Counted from the first letter of the stretch, positions 1-9,116 are shown. The stretch is 33,162 nucleotides of DNA from Mycolicibacterium vinylchloridicum (GCF_013404075.1 NZ_JACBJQ010000053.1:1-33162); one strand, 5' to 3'. The notes: a model not told the origin generated them from the letters alone. Numbers and translations are program-made.

Positions 1-2
1 AG

Positions 3-521
3 CACAACGGCTTACCGGTCACGATGATCGTGACCACCACCCTGCAAGACCTCCAGGCCGGTGCCGGCCACGCGGTGACCGGCGGTGGGACGTTGATCCC
101 GATCTCGGATCTGATCCAGATGAACGCCCCCGCGAACAAGTATCTGGCGGTGTTCGACGGCATCACCGGCCAATCACTGTGGCTGGGCCGGTCCAAGCGG
201 CTGGCGTCGGCTGATCAGCGGATCATGCTGCTGGCCAAATACCGGGGCTGCACCGCACCCGGCTGCACCGTCAACGGCTACAACAGCCAAGTCCACCACG
301 CCACACAAGACTGGAAACACGGCGGCACCACCGACATCGACCACCTCACCCTGGCCTGCACATGCGACAACCTGCTGATCGAAAACCACGGCTGGGAAAC
401 CCACCAACTCCCCGACGGCCAAACCCACTGGAGCCCACCACCCGACGTCCCCCTACGCGGCGGCACCAACGACTACCACCACCCAGAACGACTACTCCCC
501 AAAGACTTCGAGAGCGATTAA
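3..521 (+). CDS. DUF222/HNH endonuclease-domain protein (13E12 repeat family), 3' end
   Basis: The reading frame is open from the first bases of the window and ends at TAA 519-521, so only the C-terminal part (about 172 residues) is present. It carries the HNH-like core typical of the 13E12/DUF222 family: a CxxxxC pair (CTAPGC), then VHH, then DIDHLTLAC with a further cysteine, then NLLIENHGW. These proteins are abundant, often multicopy, in mycobacteria. They are predicted HNH nucleases but their role is not established. The C-terminal tail is rich in proline and histidine and probably disordered. The stop codon overlaps the convergent stop of the next gene by three bases. The family call is firm; any function is inference. 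Confidence 0.85.
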   Translation, partial: HNGLPVTMIVTTTLQDLQAGAGHAVTGGGTLIPISDLIQMNAPANKYLAVFDGITGQSLWLGRSKRLASADQRIMLLAKYRGCTAPGCTVNGYNSQVHHATQDWKHGGTTDIDHLTLACTCDNLLIENHGWETHQLPDGQTHWSPPPDVPLRGGTNDYHHPERLLPKDFESD

Positions 522-1339
522 GCCCGTGAGAACTCCGATGCGTCGGCGACCTGCTGCGCGCTCGGCCGGGCACCGGTGTAGCGCTCGAACTGTTCGGCCG
601 CCTGCAGGGCGATGACCTCGGCCCCAGTGATGACGCGCTTACCGGCTGCCCGCGCCGCAACGATCAACGGCGTCTCCGATGGTACCGCGACGACGTCGAA
701 AACCGTTTGCGCAGCGGCTATCACCACGTCGCCGTACGCCGGTTCGTGCTCCTCGGGTCCGTCCGCCATCCCGATCGGCGTCACGTTGACGATCACCGGA
801 GCACGGAGATCACCTACCTCGCTTCGCCACTCGTAGCCCAACCGCTCCGCCAGCCCGAGACCGCTGTCGGCGTTCCTGGCGACAATCGTGCCGTTGTTGA
901 ATCCGCTGTCCCGGAACGCCGTTGCCACCGCGCTCGCCATCCCGCCACTGCCGCGGATCAGCACCGCCGCATGGGGGTCCAATCCGTGCTCCGTGATCAA
1001 CCGCTGCACGGCCGTGTAGTCGGTATTGGCTGCCGTCAGCACACCGTCGTCGTTGACTATCGTATTGACGGCGTTGATCGCGCGGGCCGACATCTCCACG
1101 TGATCCACCAGCGCCAGCACGTCCTGCTTGAACGGCATCGACACCGAACACCCACGGATGCCCAATGCCCGCACCCCGCCGATCGCGGCGGCGATATCCG
1201 TTGTGGTGCAGGCCTTGTAGATGAAATCCAGGCCGAGCTGCTCGTAGAGATAGTTGTGGAAGCGGGTGCCGATGTTGCTGGGTCTGGCCGCCAGCGATAT
1301 GCACAGGCGAGTGTCCTTGTTCAGCGCGGGTTTGGCCAT
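518..1339 (-). CDS. shikimate 5-dehydrogenase-like protein
   Basis: This 273-residue protein has the two-domain layout of AroE-type shikimate dehydrogenases. The N-terminal substrate domain shows GCSVSMPFKQD, matching the family's G-x-x-V-T-x-P-x-K element with the catalytic lysine, followed by AINAVNTIV and AANTDY with the catalytic aspartate. The Rossmann part follows, with a diverged glycine loop (IRGSGGMASAV). The usual N-terminal SxSxSP shikimate-binding motif is replaced by SLAARPSN, so the substrate may differ from shikimate, or this may be a paralogue beside a canonical aroE elsewhere. ATG 1339 is preferred because AAGGGG lies just upstream and it starts one base after the stop of pat, implying translational coupling. 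The link to pat is unusual and unexplained. Confidence 0.75.
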   Translation of the reverse strand: MAKPALNKDTRLCISLAARPSNIGTRFHNYLYEQLGLDFIYKACTTTDIAAAIGGVRALGIRGCSVSMPFKQDVLALVDHVEMSARAINAVNTIVNDDGVLTAANTDYTAVQRLITEHGLDPHAAVLIRGSGGMASAVATAFRDSGFNNGTIVARNADSGLGLAERLGYEWRSEVGDLRAPVIVNVTPIGMADGPEEHEPAYGDVVIAAAQTVFDVVAVPSETPLIVAARAAGKRVITGAEVIALQAAEQFERYTGARPSAQQVADASEFSRA

Positions 1340-1340
1340 C

Positions 1341-2387
1341 TCAACCCCTTGCCCGCAGCACTTGCCGCACGGTTGCCCGGATTTCGTCAGCCAGCGCCGG
1401 ATCAATGTGCAGTGCATCAGTTTCCGGCACGTCGAATACGGTCAGCACCACTCCCGGCTCCTCCCGCTCCCAGTGCGCGCCAAAGCGGTCGAGAATCGTC
1501 CGCATCGGCAGATTGTCGGACAGGACCCGCGCGGAGAACCGCGTCACTCCCCCGACCTGCGCGGCGATGGTCAGAGCGTCCATCAAGAAGTTCCCGATGC
1601 CGCGGCCCTGATAGGCATCACCGACGATGAACGCGATCTCGGCCAGCGAAGGATCCGCTTCGTCGCGAACGAAGCGGACGTCGGCGACCACCGGTCCGTC
1701 CGCTCCATCGACGAGAACCCAGACGAAATGGTTGACGTAGTCGACCTGGAACAGGTAGTTCATCAGCGCCATGTTGGGTGCGCGCATCGACATGAACCGG
1801 CGGTACAGCGTTTCGGTGGAGAACTCGATAGGACCGTTCGCGGTGCGTTCGCTGTCGCCGGGCAGCGCCGGGCGCAACATCAGCTCGGTGCCGTCCTTGA
1901 CCACCACCGGGATGGGGGTGACGAACGCTGCCAGCCGTTGCCGGGCCGTACGCACCATCCGCTCGCTGATACCCGGCAGATCGGCCAGCATCGCGAACGC
2001 AGCGTGGTCGCCGATGTAGGCCGTCAGGGGTTCGGTGACCGTGACCGTGGCCGATCGGGGCCTGTTCCGCAACAGCGCGATCTCCCCGACGATCATGCCT
2101 GCGGAAACCTCACCGAGTACGACCTCGCCGTCCTCGCCGACATGACGCACTTCGGCTCGGCCGGATTGGATGAGCAGGAACGACACCGCCCGGTCCCCCT
2201 GGCGGGTCAAGACCTGGCCCACCGACGCCTGCAACGGCTGCAGGTGCGCGGCAAGCGGGCGCAGCAGTTCCGGCGGGCACCCGTCGAACACCTCCATCTG
2301 CGCCAGCCCGTCGGCGCGCACGGTGATCAACTCTGGTGTCGCGCCGAGTGCCGACGTCAGGCCGCTTTCGCCGCCGTCCGCCGTCAT
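1341..2387 (-). CDS. pat: cAMP-regulated protein lysine acetyltransferase (Pat; Rv0998/MSMEG_5458 type)
   Basis: The 348-residue protein has an N-terminal cyclic-nucleotide-binding domain (about residues 30-155) and a C-terminal GNAT domain (about 165-325). The phosphate-binding cassette is visible as GEIALLRNRPRSATV at 101-115. The acetyl-CoA loop is QGRGIG at 260-265, and the acidic residue in LAEIAF (E250) matches the catalytic glutamate of the mycobacterial enzyme. In mycobacteria this family binds cAMP and acetylates lysines, including that of acyl-CoA synthetases, tying carbon metabolism to cAMP. ATG 2387 is chosen over upstream in-frame starts because ACGGAGGT lies a few bases before it and the length then fits the family (about 333 residues). 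It is followed, with one base between, by the shikimate-dehydrogenase-like gene. Confidence 0.92.
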   Translation of the reverse strand: MTADGGESGLTSALGATPELITVRADGLAQMEVFDGCPPELLRPLAAHLQPLQASVGQVLTRQGDRAVSFLLIQSGRAEVRHVGEDGEVVLGEVSAGMIVGEIALLRNRPRSATVTVTEPLTAYIGDHAAFAMLADLPGISERMVRTARQRLAAFVTPIPVVVKDGTELMLRPALPGDSERTANGPIEFSTETLYRRFMSMRAPNMALMNYLFQVDYVNHFVWVLVDGADGPVVADVRFVRDEADPSLAEIAFIVGDAYQGRGIGNFLMDALTIAAQVGGVTRFSARVLSDNLPMRTILDRFGAHWEREEPGVVLTVFDVPETDALHIDPALADEIRATVRQVLRARG

Positions 2388-2451
2388 ACGACCTCCGTAG
2401 TCATCAACTCCGAGGTTACCGAGGGGCGACAACCACCCGGAGCGTTTTGCA

Positions 2452-3315
2452 CTAGAGGTGCTTCGACCGGTTGACGAACCGCCCGGCACGCGGTGAAAAT
2501 AGCCAGCCGCCACCGGCTTTCGTCCCGCCATCGACGGGAATGTTGTGTCCGGTGACGAACCCCGACACCTCCGACGCCAGGAACAGCGCGACCCGCGCCT
2601 GATCCTCCGGCCGGCCGACCCGGCCCACCGGCGCCCAGGATTTCCACAGGTGTTCGACGTCCTCGTAACCGGTCAGGTAGTCCACTTGCGGGGTCTGGGT
2701 GAGATCCGTCCCGATGCCGTTGACCCGGATACCGTGCCGGCCCAGGTCGACCGCGAGGCACGTCGTGAAGTGTGCGACAGCCGCTTTCATCGCGCCATAC
2801 ACCGGATCGCGCGGGAAACCCCGCATGCCTTCAACGGAATGGACGTTGACGATACTGCCGCTGCCCGCCTCAATCATGCCCGGGACGAATGCCCGGGTGA
2901 CCGAGAACACATGCCGCAGATTGATGTCGTACATCCGCTGCCAGCTCTGCGGCGTCGACTCCTCGAAGGCCACCATCGGCCGGTAGTCCCCGACGTTATT
3001 GACCAACACGTCCACCCGCCCGTGTTCGGCCAACACCGCATCGGCGACGCGGACGACATCGTCGTCGACGGTGACGTCGGCGACGTGGCTGCGGATCGCA
3101 CCGCCGGCGGCAGCCACCTCGGCGCTGATCCGTTCGGCGCGGACGGGATCGATTTCGACGACCTCGACGGCGGCGCCGTGCGCGGCGAACAGTGTCGCGA
3201 TCGCCCCGCCGATGCCGTCGCCACCGCCGGTCACCACCGCAACACGTCCGTCCAGCAGGCGATTCCAGTCCGGTATGCCCGGGATGTGTGCGACACCATG
3301 CGGGCCGTTGCTCAT
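2452..3315 (-). CDS. short-chain dehydrogenase/reductase
   Basis: This 287-residue SDR has the classical set: cofactor motif TGGGDGIG at 29-36, NNVG at 106-109, catalytic S160, and Y173-x3-K177 (YGAMK). An acidic residue after the second strand (VVEID) favours NAD(H) over NADP(H), by family rule. Translation is assigned to ATG 3315; longer in-frame starts would run into the FAD gene upstream, and the Shine-Dalgarno is weak. It starts 20 bases after the stop of the FAD oxidoreductase gene, so it is probably the last gene of the polyketide operon and would oxidise or reduce a hydroxy/keto group on the product. The C-terminal extension after GGTKAGGG is rich in aromatic and basic residues. Substrate unknown. 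Confidence 0.88.
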   Translation of the reverse strand: MSNGPHGVAHIPGIPDWNRLLDGRVAVVTGGGDGIGGAIATLFAAHGAAVEVVEIDPVRAERISAEVAAAGGAIRSHVADVTVDDDVVRVADAVLAEHGRVDVLVNNVGDYRPMVAFEESTPQSWQRMYDINLRHVFSVTRAFVPGMIEAGSGSIVNVHSVEGMRGFPRDPVYGAMKAAVAHFTTCLAVDLGRHGIRVNGIGTDLTQTPQVDYLTGYEDVEHLWKSWAPVGRVGRPEDQARVALFLASEVSGFVTGHNIPVDGGTKAGGGWLFSPRAGRFVNRSKHL

Positions 3316-3335
3316 AGCGGCGCAGCCTACGCCGG

Positions 3336-4352
3336 TCAGTACGCGAGCAGGTTCACAATCCTGGTGAAGCCGCTCGGTAACGCCGCCGCCGCCGGCATGA
3401 TCGACGACCGGGTCGGGCCGAACTCGACAGCATGCAGCAGACCCGCCGTCAGCAGCCGGTAGCGCCGCGACATCTTGCGCCATTGCCGGTCGTAGGCCTG
3501 CGGGCGGTCGGCGAGAACACAATTCACCAACAACTCGGCACCGCCGAAGGCGATGCCGAGCCCCTCACCGGTCAAAGCGTCGACGTAGCCCGCCGCATCG
3601 CCCACCAGCAGGACGCGTCCCGCCGTGCGGCCCGCCACCCGTTGGCGCAGCGGCCCGGCGGCCCGCTCGGGTCCGTGCGGGTGACCGTTGACGCGCTCAC
3701 TGAGCGCACCGAACTCGGCCAGGCGGCTCTCGAACGAGCCCTGCCGCGCCGTCAGGATCGCGATGCCAACGCAGTCGTCGGCAACCGGTGTGACGTAGGC
3801 CTCGGCACCGTCACCCCAGTACACCTCGACCCGGTCACTCCACGGCGCGGTGCGGACGTGTCGCCGCAGTCCCCACCGGCGTGACCCGCGGCTGGGCCGG
3901 GCCAGGCCCAGAGAGCGCCGGATCGGTGAGTGCAACCCGTCGGCCGCGGCCAGATACCGCGCGCGAAATCCGGCGCACTGAACCGAATCCGTGTCCTGGG
4001 AGATCGATCCGACATGCGCGGTGACCACCTCGACACCGGCCGCGCCGACCGCATCCATCAGGGCGCTGTGCAGGGCGGTGCGCCGCACCCCGAACCCGGG
4101 ACCGGCGCGGAATGGGGCGTCGACGGTATGCGTGGAGTCCAGATACGTGATACCCCGAAATGGTTTACCGGGCAACGTGATTCCGAGCTTGTCCAGTTGC
4201 TGCACCGTATAGGGCATCATTCCTTCACCGCACGCCTTGTCGATCGGCGGGCGACGCCGTTCGACGACGGTCACGCTCAGCCCGGCGCGCGCGGCATGCA
4301 AGGCGGTGACCAGTCCGGCCGGCCCGCCTCCCGCGACCAGGAGATCGATCAC
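3336..4352 (-). CDS. FAD-dependent oxidoreductase (geranylgeranyl reductase / aromatic hydroxylase fold)
   Basis: A 338-residue flavoprotein of the group 2 (PHBH/geranylgeranyl-reductase) fold. The N-terminal dinucleotide motif AGGGPAGL is at 7-14, with the closing acidic residue in VVERR near 31. ADG is at 137-139, and the second FAD motif LVGDAAGYVDALTGEG begins at 249. CGEGMMP near 41 resembles the CxxG element of geranylgeranyl reductases. The start is GTG 4352, which overlaps the preceding methyltransferase stop (GTGA), so the two are translationally coupled. In type III PKS clusters (for example srsABC of Streptomyces griseus, and mycobacterial polyketide-quinone loci) a flavoprotein next to the PKS hydroxylates the ring to a quinol/quinone. 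That role is inferred here; reduction of a lipid chain is the alternative. Confidence 0.85.
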   Translation of the reverse strand: MIDLLVAGGGPAGLVTALHAARAGLSVTVVERRRPPIDKACGEGMMPYTVQQLDKLGITLPGKPFRGITYLDSTHTVDAPFRAGPGFGVRRTALHSALMDAVGAAGVEVVTAHVGSISQDTDSVQCAGFRARYLAAADGLHSPIRRSLGLARPSRGSRRWGLRRHVRTAPWSDRVEVYWGDGAEAYVTPVADDCVGIAILTARQGSFESRLAEFGALSERVNGHPHGPERAAGPLRQRVAGRTAGRVLLVGDAAGYVDALTGEGLGIAFGGAELLVNCVLADRPQAYDRQWRKMSRRYRLLTAGLLHAVEFGPTRSSIMPAAAALPSGFTRIVNLLAY

Positions 4353-4858
4353 GACAGGCTTGCCAGAGCGGCGTTTTCGGTGCGAATGCGGGTCCGCAGC
4401 AGTGCGGCGTTGAGCACGGTGAAAACCAGCGCGGTGATCCAACCGGTGTGCACCAGCGGCAGCGCGATCCCCTCGGCGATGACCGCGACGTAGTTGGGGT
4501 GGCTGAAGAAGCGATACGGCCCGCCGACCACCCGCTGCGCACCGGGAATGACGACGACCCGGGTGTTCCACTGCTGGCCGAGGGTGGTGATGCACCACCA
4601 CCGCAGGCCTTGGGCGGCAACGACTATCGCGAGCATGGGCCAGCCCAGTGCAGGCAGGAACGGCCGGTGCAGACCGATGACCTCCACCAAAGCGCCGACG
4701 AGCAGCCCGGTATGCAGGACCACCATCACCGGGTAGTGGCTCGCGCCGAATTCGACGCCGCCCTGCGCCTTGCTCCAGGCCAGGTTTCGTCGAGCGACGA
4801 CGAGTTCAGCGACCCGTTCGACCGCGACCGCGGCGACCAGCAATACGTACCAAGTCAT
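4349..4858 (-). CDS. isoprenylcysteine carboxyl methyltransferase (ICMT)-family membrane methyltransferase
   Basis: A 169-residue membrane protein with about four hydrophobic segments and the C-terminal SAM-binding signature of the ICMT family. RWWCITTLGQQWNTRVVVIPG is followed by GPYRFFSHPNYVAV, the RHPxY-type motif, and a late glutamate in RTENAAL. Bacterial ICMT-like proteins next to type III PKS genes methylate phenolic or pyrone polyketides rather than prenylcysteine; that assignment rests on context. The ATG overlaps the PKS stop by one base (TGATG) and its own stop overlaps the GTG of the FAD gene, so PKS, methyltransferase and flavoprotein should be made in a coupled fashion. A second ICMT-like gene sits at the head of the same operon. 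Confidence 0.88.
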   Translation of the reverse strand: MTWYVLLVAAVAVERVAELVVARRNLAWSKAQGGVEFGASHYPVMVVLHTGLLVGALVEVIGLHRPFLPALGWPMLAIVVAAQGLRWWCITTLGQQWNTRVVVIPGAQRVVGGPYRFFSHPNYVAVIAEGIALPLVHTGWITALVFTVLNAALLRTRIRTENAALASLS

Positions 4859-5970
4859 CAGTGCCAGCGCAGCAGCACCAGTTCCGAGCAGAACCCGGGA
4901 CCCATGGCCATCATCACGCTCGGTCCGGCGGACGGACGCTTGGCGATGGTGTCACGCAATACGTGCAACACCGACGACGAGGAGATGTTGCCGATATCGG
5001 CCAACGACCGCCAGGTCAGTTCCAGCGCCTCGTCCGGCAGCTCGAGACTGTTCACGATGGCCTCGATGATCTTCGGGCCACCAGGGTGGCACACCCACGT
5101 GCCGATGTCGGAGAGCGTAAGGCTATGTGCGCCAAGGAATTCGTCGACATCGGCGGGCAGGTAGCGCTCGATCACCTCGGGTAGATCGGCGGACAGCACG
5201 AGCTCGAGGCCGTCCGCTCCGACGTCCCAGCCCATGGTGCGCAACGAATCTGGGTACAGGTGGCTGCGCGAGTCGATCACGTCGGGCCCGCTGGCGTTGA
5301 TCTTTGCGGCCCGCCGCTCACCGACTGCCACGACCGCCGCCGCGCCATCGGCGAACAGCGCGCTGCCGACCAGGCCGGGCAACGTGGGCTTGTTCGCGGT
5401 ATAGGTCATCGAACACAACTCCACCGACACCAGTACCGCAACGCCGTCGGGATCCCCGCGCAGGTAGTCGTGCAGCCGGGCCACCCCGGCCGCGCCGGCC
5501 ACACAGCCCAGCCCGAACATCGGCACCCGGCGGACATCGGGCCGCATACCCAGCCGGCCGGCGATCCGGGCCTCGATGGACGGCGCGGCGACACCGGTCA
5601 CGGTGGTCGAAACGACCAGGTCGACGTCCGCAGGTGTCAGGCCGGCTTCCTCGAGAGCACCGGCGATGGCGGCCGAGCCGAGCTCCACAGCGTTCTCGAT
5701 GAACAGATCGTTGGCCTCGCCGAAGTCCTTCAGCGCCGGGTACTGGTCCAGCGGCAGGACGAAGTGCCGATTATCGACCTTGGCGCTGCGATGCAGCTTG
5801 CGAAGGATCTCCTCGTATTCGCCGTAGCCGCCGATCGTCAGGAATGCCTCGGTGACCTCGGCCTGACTGTAGCGGTGCGCTGGCAATTCGCCTCGCACAC
5901 CGGCGATGACACTGATCGGACGCATGTCTTGAACACGAGAACCGGCATCCACTGGTTCACCAACCTTCAC
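4858..5970 (-). CDS. type III polyketide synthase (chalcone/stilbene synthase family)
   Basis: The 370-residue protein has the complete Cys-His-Asn triad. C156 lies in MFGLGCVAGAAG, H295 in WVCHPGGPKI and N328 in IGNISSSS; the C-terminal GPGF loop is at 357-360. Type III PKSs condense malonyl-CoA units onto an acyl-CoA starter and cyclise the chain to pyrones, resorcinols or acylphloroglucinols; the mycobacterial members (Pks10/Pks11/Pks18 type) prefer long-chain starters. The start is GTG 5970, with GAGGGGG about seven bases upstream. The gene lies 23 bases downstream of an MMPL transporter and directly upstream of methyltransferase, flavoprotein and SDR genes, so the product is probably a methylated, oxidised alkyl-aromatic lipid. 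Exact starter and product cannot be read from sequence. Confidence 0.95.
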   Translation of the reverse strand: MKVGEPVDAGSRVQDMRPISVIAGVRGELPAHRYSQAEVTEAFLTIGGYGEYEEILRKLHRSAKVDNRHFVLPLDQYPALKDFGEANDLFIENAVELGSAAIAGALEEAGLTPADVDLVVSTTVTGVAAPSIEARIAGRLGMRPDVRRVPMFGLGCVAGAAGVARLHDYLRGDPDGVAVLVSVELCSMTYTANKPTLPGLVGSALFADGAAAVVAVGERRAAKINASGPDVIDSRSHLYPDSLRTMGWDVGADGLELVLSADLPEVIERYLPADVDEFLGAHSLTLSDIGTWVCHPGGPKIIEAIVNSLELPDEALELTWRSLADIGNISSSSVLHVLRDTIAKRPSAGPSVMMAMGPGFCSELVLLRWH

Positions 5971-5993
5971 TGCGACCCCCTCTGACTACTACG

Positions 5994-8231
5994 TCAACCA
6001 GTATGCCGCGCCGGGCCGCCCTCTCGGATGCCTACCCTCTGGTGCATCCAGGCCAGCGGTCTGGGCGCCCACCAGTTCCATCGGCCCATGACGTGCATGA
6101 ATGCCGGCACCAGCACCAGGCGCACCAATGTCGCATCGGCAATTACCGCCAGTGCCAGACCGAGCCCGAACATTCGCATGAAGGACACGTGGGCGGCGAT
6201 CAGGGCGGCGAACGAGATCGCCATGATCAACGCCGCGGCGGTGATCACCCGGCCGGTGTGCGCGACACCGAGCGCGACGCTCTCGTCGTTGTCGGCGACC
6301 CCACCTTGCGGTGAGGCGAGCCAGAACTCCCTGATCCGCGACACCAGGAACACCTCGTAGTCCATCGAGAGCCCAAAAGCTATGCAGAACAACAAGACTG
6401 GCATGTTTGCGACGAGGGTCCCAGTCGAGGTCGTGCCGAGGGCGCCGAGGTGGCCGTCCTGGAATATCCACACCATCGCGCCGAACGCGGCCGTCAACGA
6501 CAGCACGTTGAGCACCAGGGCTTTCAGCGGTAGCACCACGCTGCCGGTCAGCAGGAACAGCAGTACCAGCATGATCACCGCGATCAACCCCAGCACGGCG
6601 GGCAACCGTGAGGTGATGGCGTCGACGCTGTCGGAGTTGGTCTGCGCGGTTCCGGCGAACTCGACCGTCCTGTTGCCGGGCGTAGGAACCGCGTGCAGCC
6701 GGTCGAGCTGGTCGGAGGACCGGTCCGAGAACAGCGGAGCGGTGCTCTCCACCGTGAGCAGTGCACTGCCCGCTGCCAGGCCGGCCGGCGCCGACGGTGG
6801 GCCTACGACGTCGCCGCCCACGTAGGCCCCCATCGGCGCGGATACCGCCGTGACGTCCGCCACCCGGGACAGGTCGGCGGCGTACCGGGCGATCTGGGCG
6901 TCGGACAGGCCGGTGGCGTCGGGGATGAGGATGGGGACGGCGGTTTCGGAATTATTGGTGAAGTCGCCGCGCAGCCGGTCACCCACCTGGTGGGCCGACG
7001 CAGAGGACGGAAGCACCCGGTCGTCGGGAAATCCGGGGCGCACTCCGAGGAAGGGTGCACCGAGGATCACCAGCACCACCACGCCGGCCAGCCCGATCGG
7101 GATTGCGCGCTTCATCACGAATTTCGTTGACCGGTACCAGAATTGTTGTTCGATGGGCCGTAAAGCCGGTTCGGCGCGTCCGAGGACGCGGCGGCACAGC
7201 CGGCGGACGTCGAGCGAGTCGAGCCGATCGCCCATCATGCTGATCGCGGCAGGCGTGATCACGATCGCGGCCAGCGCCGCGAAGGCGACGGTCGCGACTC
7301 CGGCGTAGGCGAACGATTTCAGGAAGTGCATCGGGAACAGCACCATGGCGCCCATCGACAGCGCGACGGTGGTGGCCGAGAACAACACCGTGCGTCCCGC
7401 CGTCAACATGGTGCGCATCAGCGCCTCATCGCGGTCCGTCCCCTCGGCCAGTTCGTCGCGATAGCGGCTGATCATCAGCAGGGTGTAGTCGATCGCCAGC
7501 GCGAGCCCCATGGCGGTCGTGAGGTTCAAGGCGAAGATCGAGACGTCGGTGAAGAAGGTCGTCACTCGCAGGACGGCCAGGGCGCCGAGGATCGCCACCA
7601 ACCCGACCGCGACGGGCAGCGCGGCGGCGAACACACCACCGAACACCCACACCAGCACCAGGAAGCTGAGTGGGATAGCGATGGACTCCATCAACAGCAG
7701 GTCATGCTGTGACTGCTCGGTGACCTGCAGGTTCACCATCGCCGTGCCGCCGGTGCGCACGACGATGCCGTCGCGGTCGCGGGTGATCCGGTCGGACAGG
7801 TCCTTGGCGTACGTCTGTTGGTCGCTCTCGTTGCCGACGATCCCGGCCGTGATGAGGCCCGTCTTCTCGTCCCGGCTGACCAGTGCGGTCGCCGCCTGTG
7901 GCGGGGACGTCCATGCCGACGTGATCCCGATGACGTGGCCGGAACGCTTCATCTGGTCGATGACGTCGAGGGCGGCCGTGCGCGCCGACGGGCTGTCGAA
8001 CCGATCACCCGCGGTGACGATCACCAGAAATTGGACGTCGCCCTGGCCGAATTTGTCGGTGAGCAACTCGGAGGCCCGCGACGACTGCGAGTCCGGGTCA
8101 GCGAACCCACTCGGGGACAGATGCTTGGCGACGGGTACGCCGAAGATGCCGATCGCCACCATGAAGAGGATGGCGACGGCGACCACCCGTCGTGGCGCGG
8201 CAATGGCTAGCCGGGCGGTCGCTCGCAGCAA
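5994..8231 (-). CDS. MMPL-family (RND) lipid transporter
   Basis: A 745-residue protein with the two-module RND layout. There is a TM helix near residues 14-35, a large periplasmic domain to about 180, and a five-helix block around 180-330. A second helix near 370-390 is followed by a second periplasmic domain and a terminal helix block from about 535 to 715. The cytoplasmic YRDELAEG segment and paired MMPL helices (GLALAIDYTLLMISRYRDE and FGLSMDYEVFLVSRIREF) are typical of the family. MMPL proteins export lipids and lipid-linked siderophores in mycobacteria. The start is TTG 8231 with GAAGGA seven bases upstream. Lying between the ICMT-like gene and the type III PKS, it probably exports the polyketide lipid of this operon. 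It is shorter than the large MmpL proteins. Confidence 0.92.
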   Translation of the reverse strand: MLRATARLAIAAPRRVVAVAILFMVAIGIFGVPVAKHLSPSGFADPDSQSSRASELLTDKFGQGDVQFLVIVTAGDRFDSPSARTAALDVIDQMKRSGHVIGITSAWTSPPQAATALVSRDEKTGLITAGIVGNESDQQTYAKDLSDRITRDRDGIVVRTGGTAMVNLQVTEQSQHDLLLMESIAIPLSFLVLVWVFGGVFAAALPVAVGLVAILGALAVLRVTTFFTDVSIFALNLTTAMGLALAIDYTLLMISRYRDELAEGTDRDEALMRTMLTAGRTVLFSATTVALSMGAMVLFPMHFLKSFAYAGVATVAFAALAAIVITPAAISMMGDRLDSLDVRRLCRRVLGRAEPALRPIEQQFWYRSTKFVMKRAIPIGLAGVVVLVILGAPFLGVRPGFPDDRVLPSSASAHQVGDRLRGDFTNNSETAVPILIPDATGLSDAQIARYAADLSRVADVTAVSAPMGAYVGGDVVGPPSAPAGLAAGSALLTVESTAPLFSDRSSDQLDRLHAVPTPGNRTVEFAGTAQTNSDSVDAITSRLPAVLGLIAVIMLVLLFLLTGSVVLPLKALVLNVLSLTAAFGAMVWIFQDGHLGALGTTSTGTLVANMPVLLFCIAFGLSMDYEVFLVSRIREFWLASPQGGVADNDESVALGVAHTGRVITAAALIMAISFAALIAAHVSFMRMFGLGLALAVIADATLVRLVLVPAFMHVMGRWNWWAPRPLAWMHQRVGIREGGPARHTG

Positions 8232-8248
8232 TGATCTGTCCTTCGGTT

Positions 8249-9106
8249 TCAGCCCTGCCTTCTGCTGATACGTACCCGACCAGCAGCAGGTTCACAATGC
8301 CTCCCCGAAGGACTTCGTGGCCTACCCGGCCACGGTAACCAATAAGGCACCCTGCTCGCATAGTTGTCGAATGCCGCACCATGTATCCGGCGGTACCGAG
8401 CCTCCTTGAAAAGGGGCGCTACCAGGCAATATGCGGTAAAAGTGGCAGCCACGGCCAATTGGTCGGGCGTCCAGGTCGGGACGGTCCACACCGTCAGCGT
8501 GAAGGCGACGTAGATCGGCTGGCGCATCAGCCGAAATAGTCCTGTCGTCGGCATCTTCGGGTAGATGAGTCGTTGTCCACGCAACAAGGTGACCCACCCC
8601 AGGGTGCCCACCTGAACCGAGAGGCCGGCGTCGAACATGGCTTTGCCGAGCAGTAGCCACGAGCACCCGTACAGCACACAGAGAACAACGAGCGCCGCGC
8701 CGTGCGCTTGCCACCAGATCGTTCCCGAGGGTGACCACAGCGCAAAGAGGGCGAGCACCTGAAGGGACGCGATGGCGACGAACGTGGTGGGCGCCAGCGT
8801 CGTGCCGGTGCCACCCGGGCCGAGCCGGTTGACCAGTGCCCGGCCCCGCCCGGTGAGCAGCAGCGAGTGGGCGACAGGGAACTGGGCCAGTAGCGCAGCG
8901 TTGGCGATCCAGCTCCACGGGGCAGACAGAGTGCCCAGTGAGCGGCTCATCCCGAAGTACATCGCGGCCATCATCGCGCCGACACCCAACACGAAAGCAG
9001 CGTGACAAAAGACGCCGTAGCCGATCGCTACGAGTATCCGGCCGCCGCGTCCCCGGGCGGCCGGCGGTGACGAATCTGCCCGCACACAATCCCTCTTCAG
9101 TGGCAC
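8249..9106 (-). CDS. ICMT/NnrU-like membrane methyltransferase, head of the PKS operon
   Basis: A polytopic protein of about 285 residues (six or so hydrophobic segments). Near the C-terminus it has the ICMT-type pattern GLFRLMRQPIYVAF, then a helix, then FKEARYRRIHG with the ExxxR-x-x-x-G-x-x-F-x-x-Y arrangement and RVPYWLPWPG. This is seen in ICMT-like and MddA-like membrane methyltransferases, which use SAM at the membrane face. The start is uncertain. GTG 9106 (preceded by CGGGA) is preferred because the longer frame would run into the divergent gene; GTG 9085 (after AGAGGGA) is also possible. It ends 17 bases before the MMPL start and so probably opens the operon. Whether it is catalytically active or a membrane partner is unknown. 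Confidence 0.75.
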   Translation of the reverse strand: MPLKRDCVRADSSPPAARGRGGRILVAIGYGVFCHAAFVLGVGAMMAAMYFGMSRSLGTLSAPWSWIANAALLAQFPVAHSLLLTGRGRALVNRLGPGGTGTTLAPTTFVAIASLQVLALFALWSPSGTIWWQAHGAALVVLCVLYGCSWLLLGKAMFDAGLSVQVGTLGWVTLLRGQRLIYPKMPTTGLFRLMRQPIYVAFTLTVWTVPTWTPDQLAVAATFTAYCLVAPLFKEARYRRIHGAAFDNYASRVPYWLPWPGRPRSPSGRHCEPAAGRVRISRRQG

Positions 9107-9116
9107 TCCCGAGCAC

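Noticed and set aside
1254..2474. 406-residue plus-strand ORF opposite pat
   Set aside because: Composition of a frame shadow; the minus strand has complete cNMP-binding and GNAT domains.
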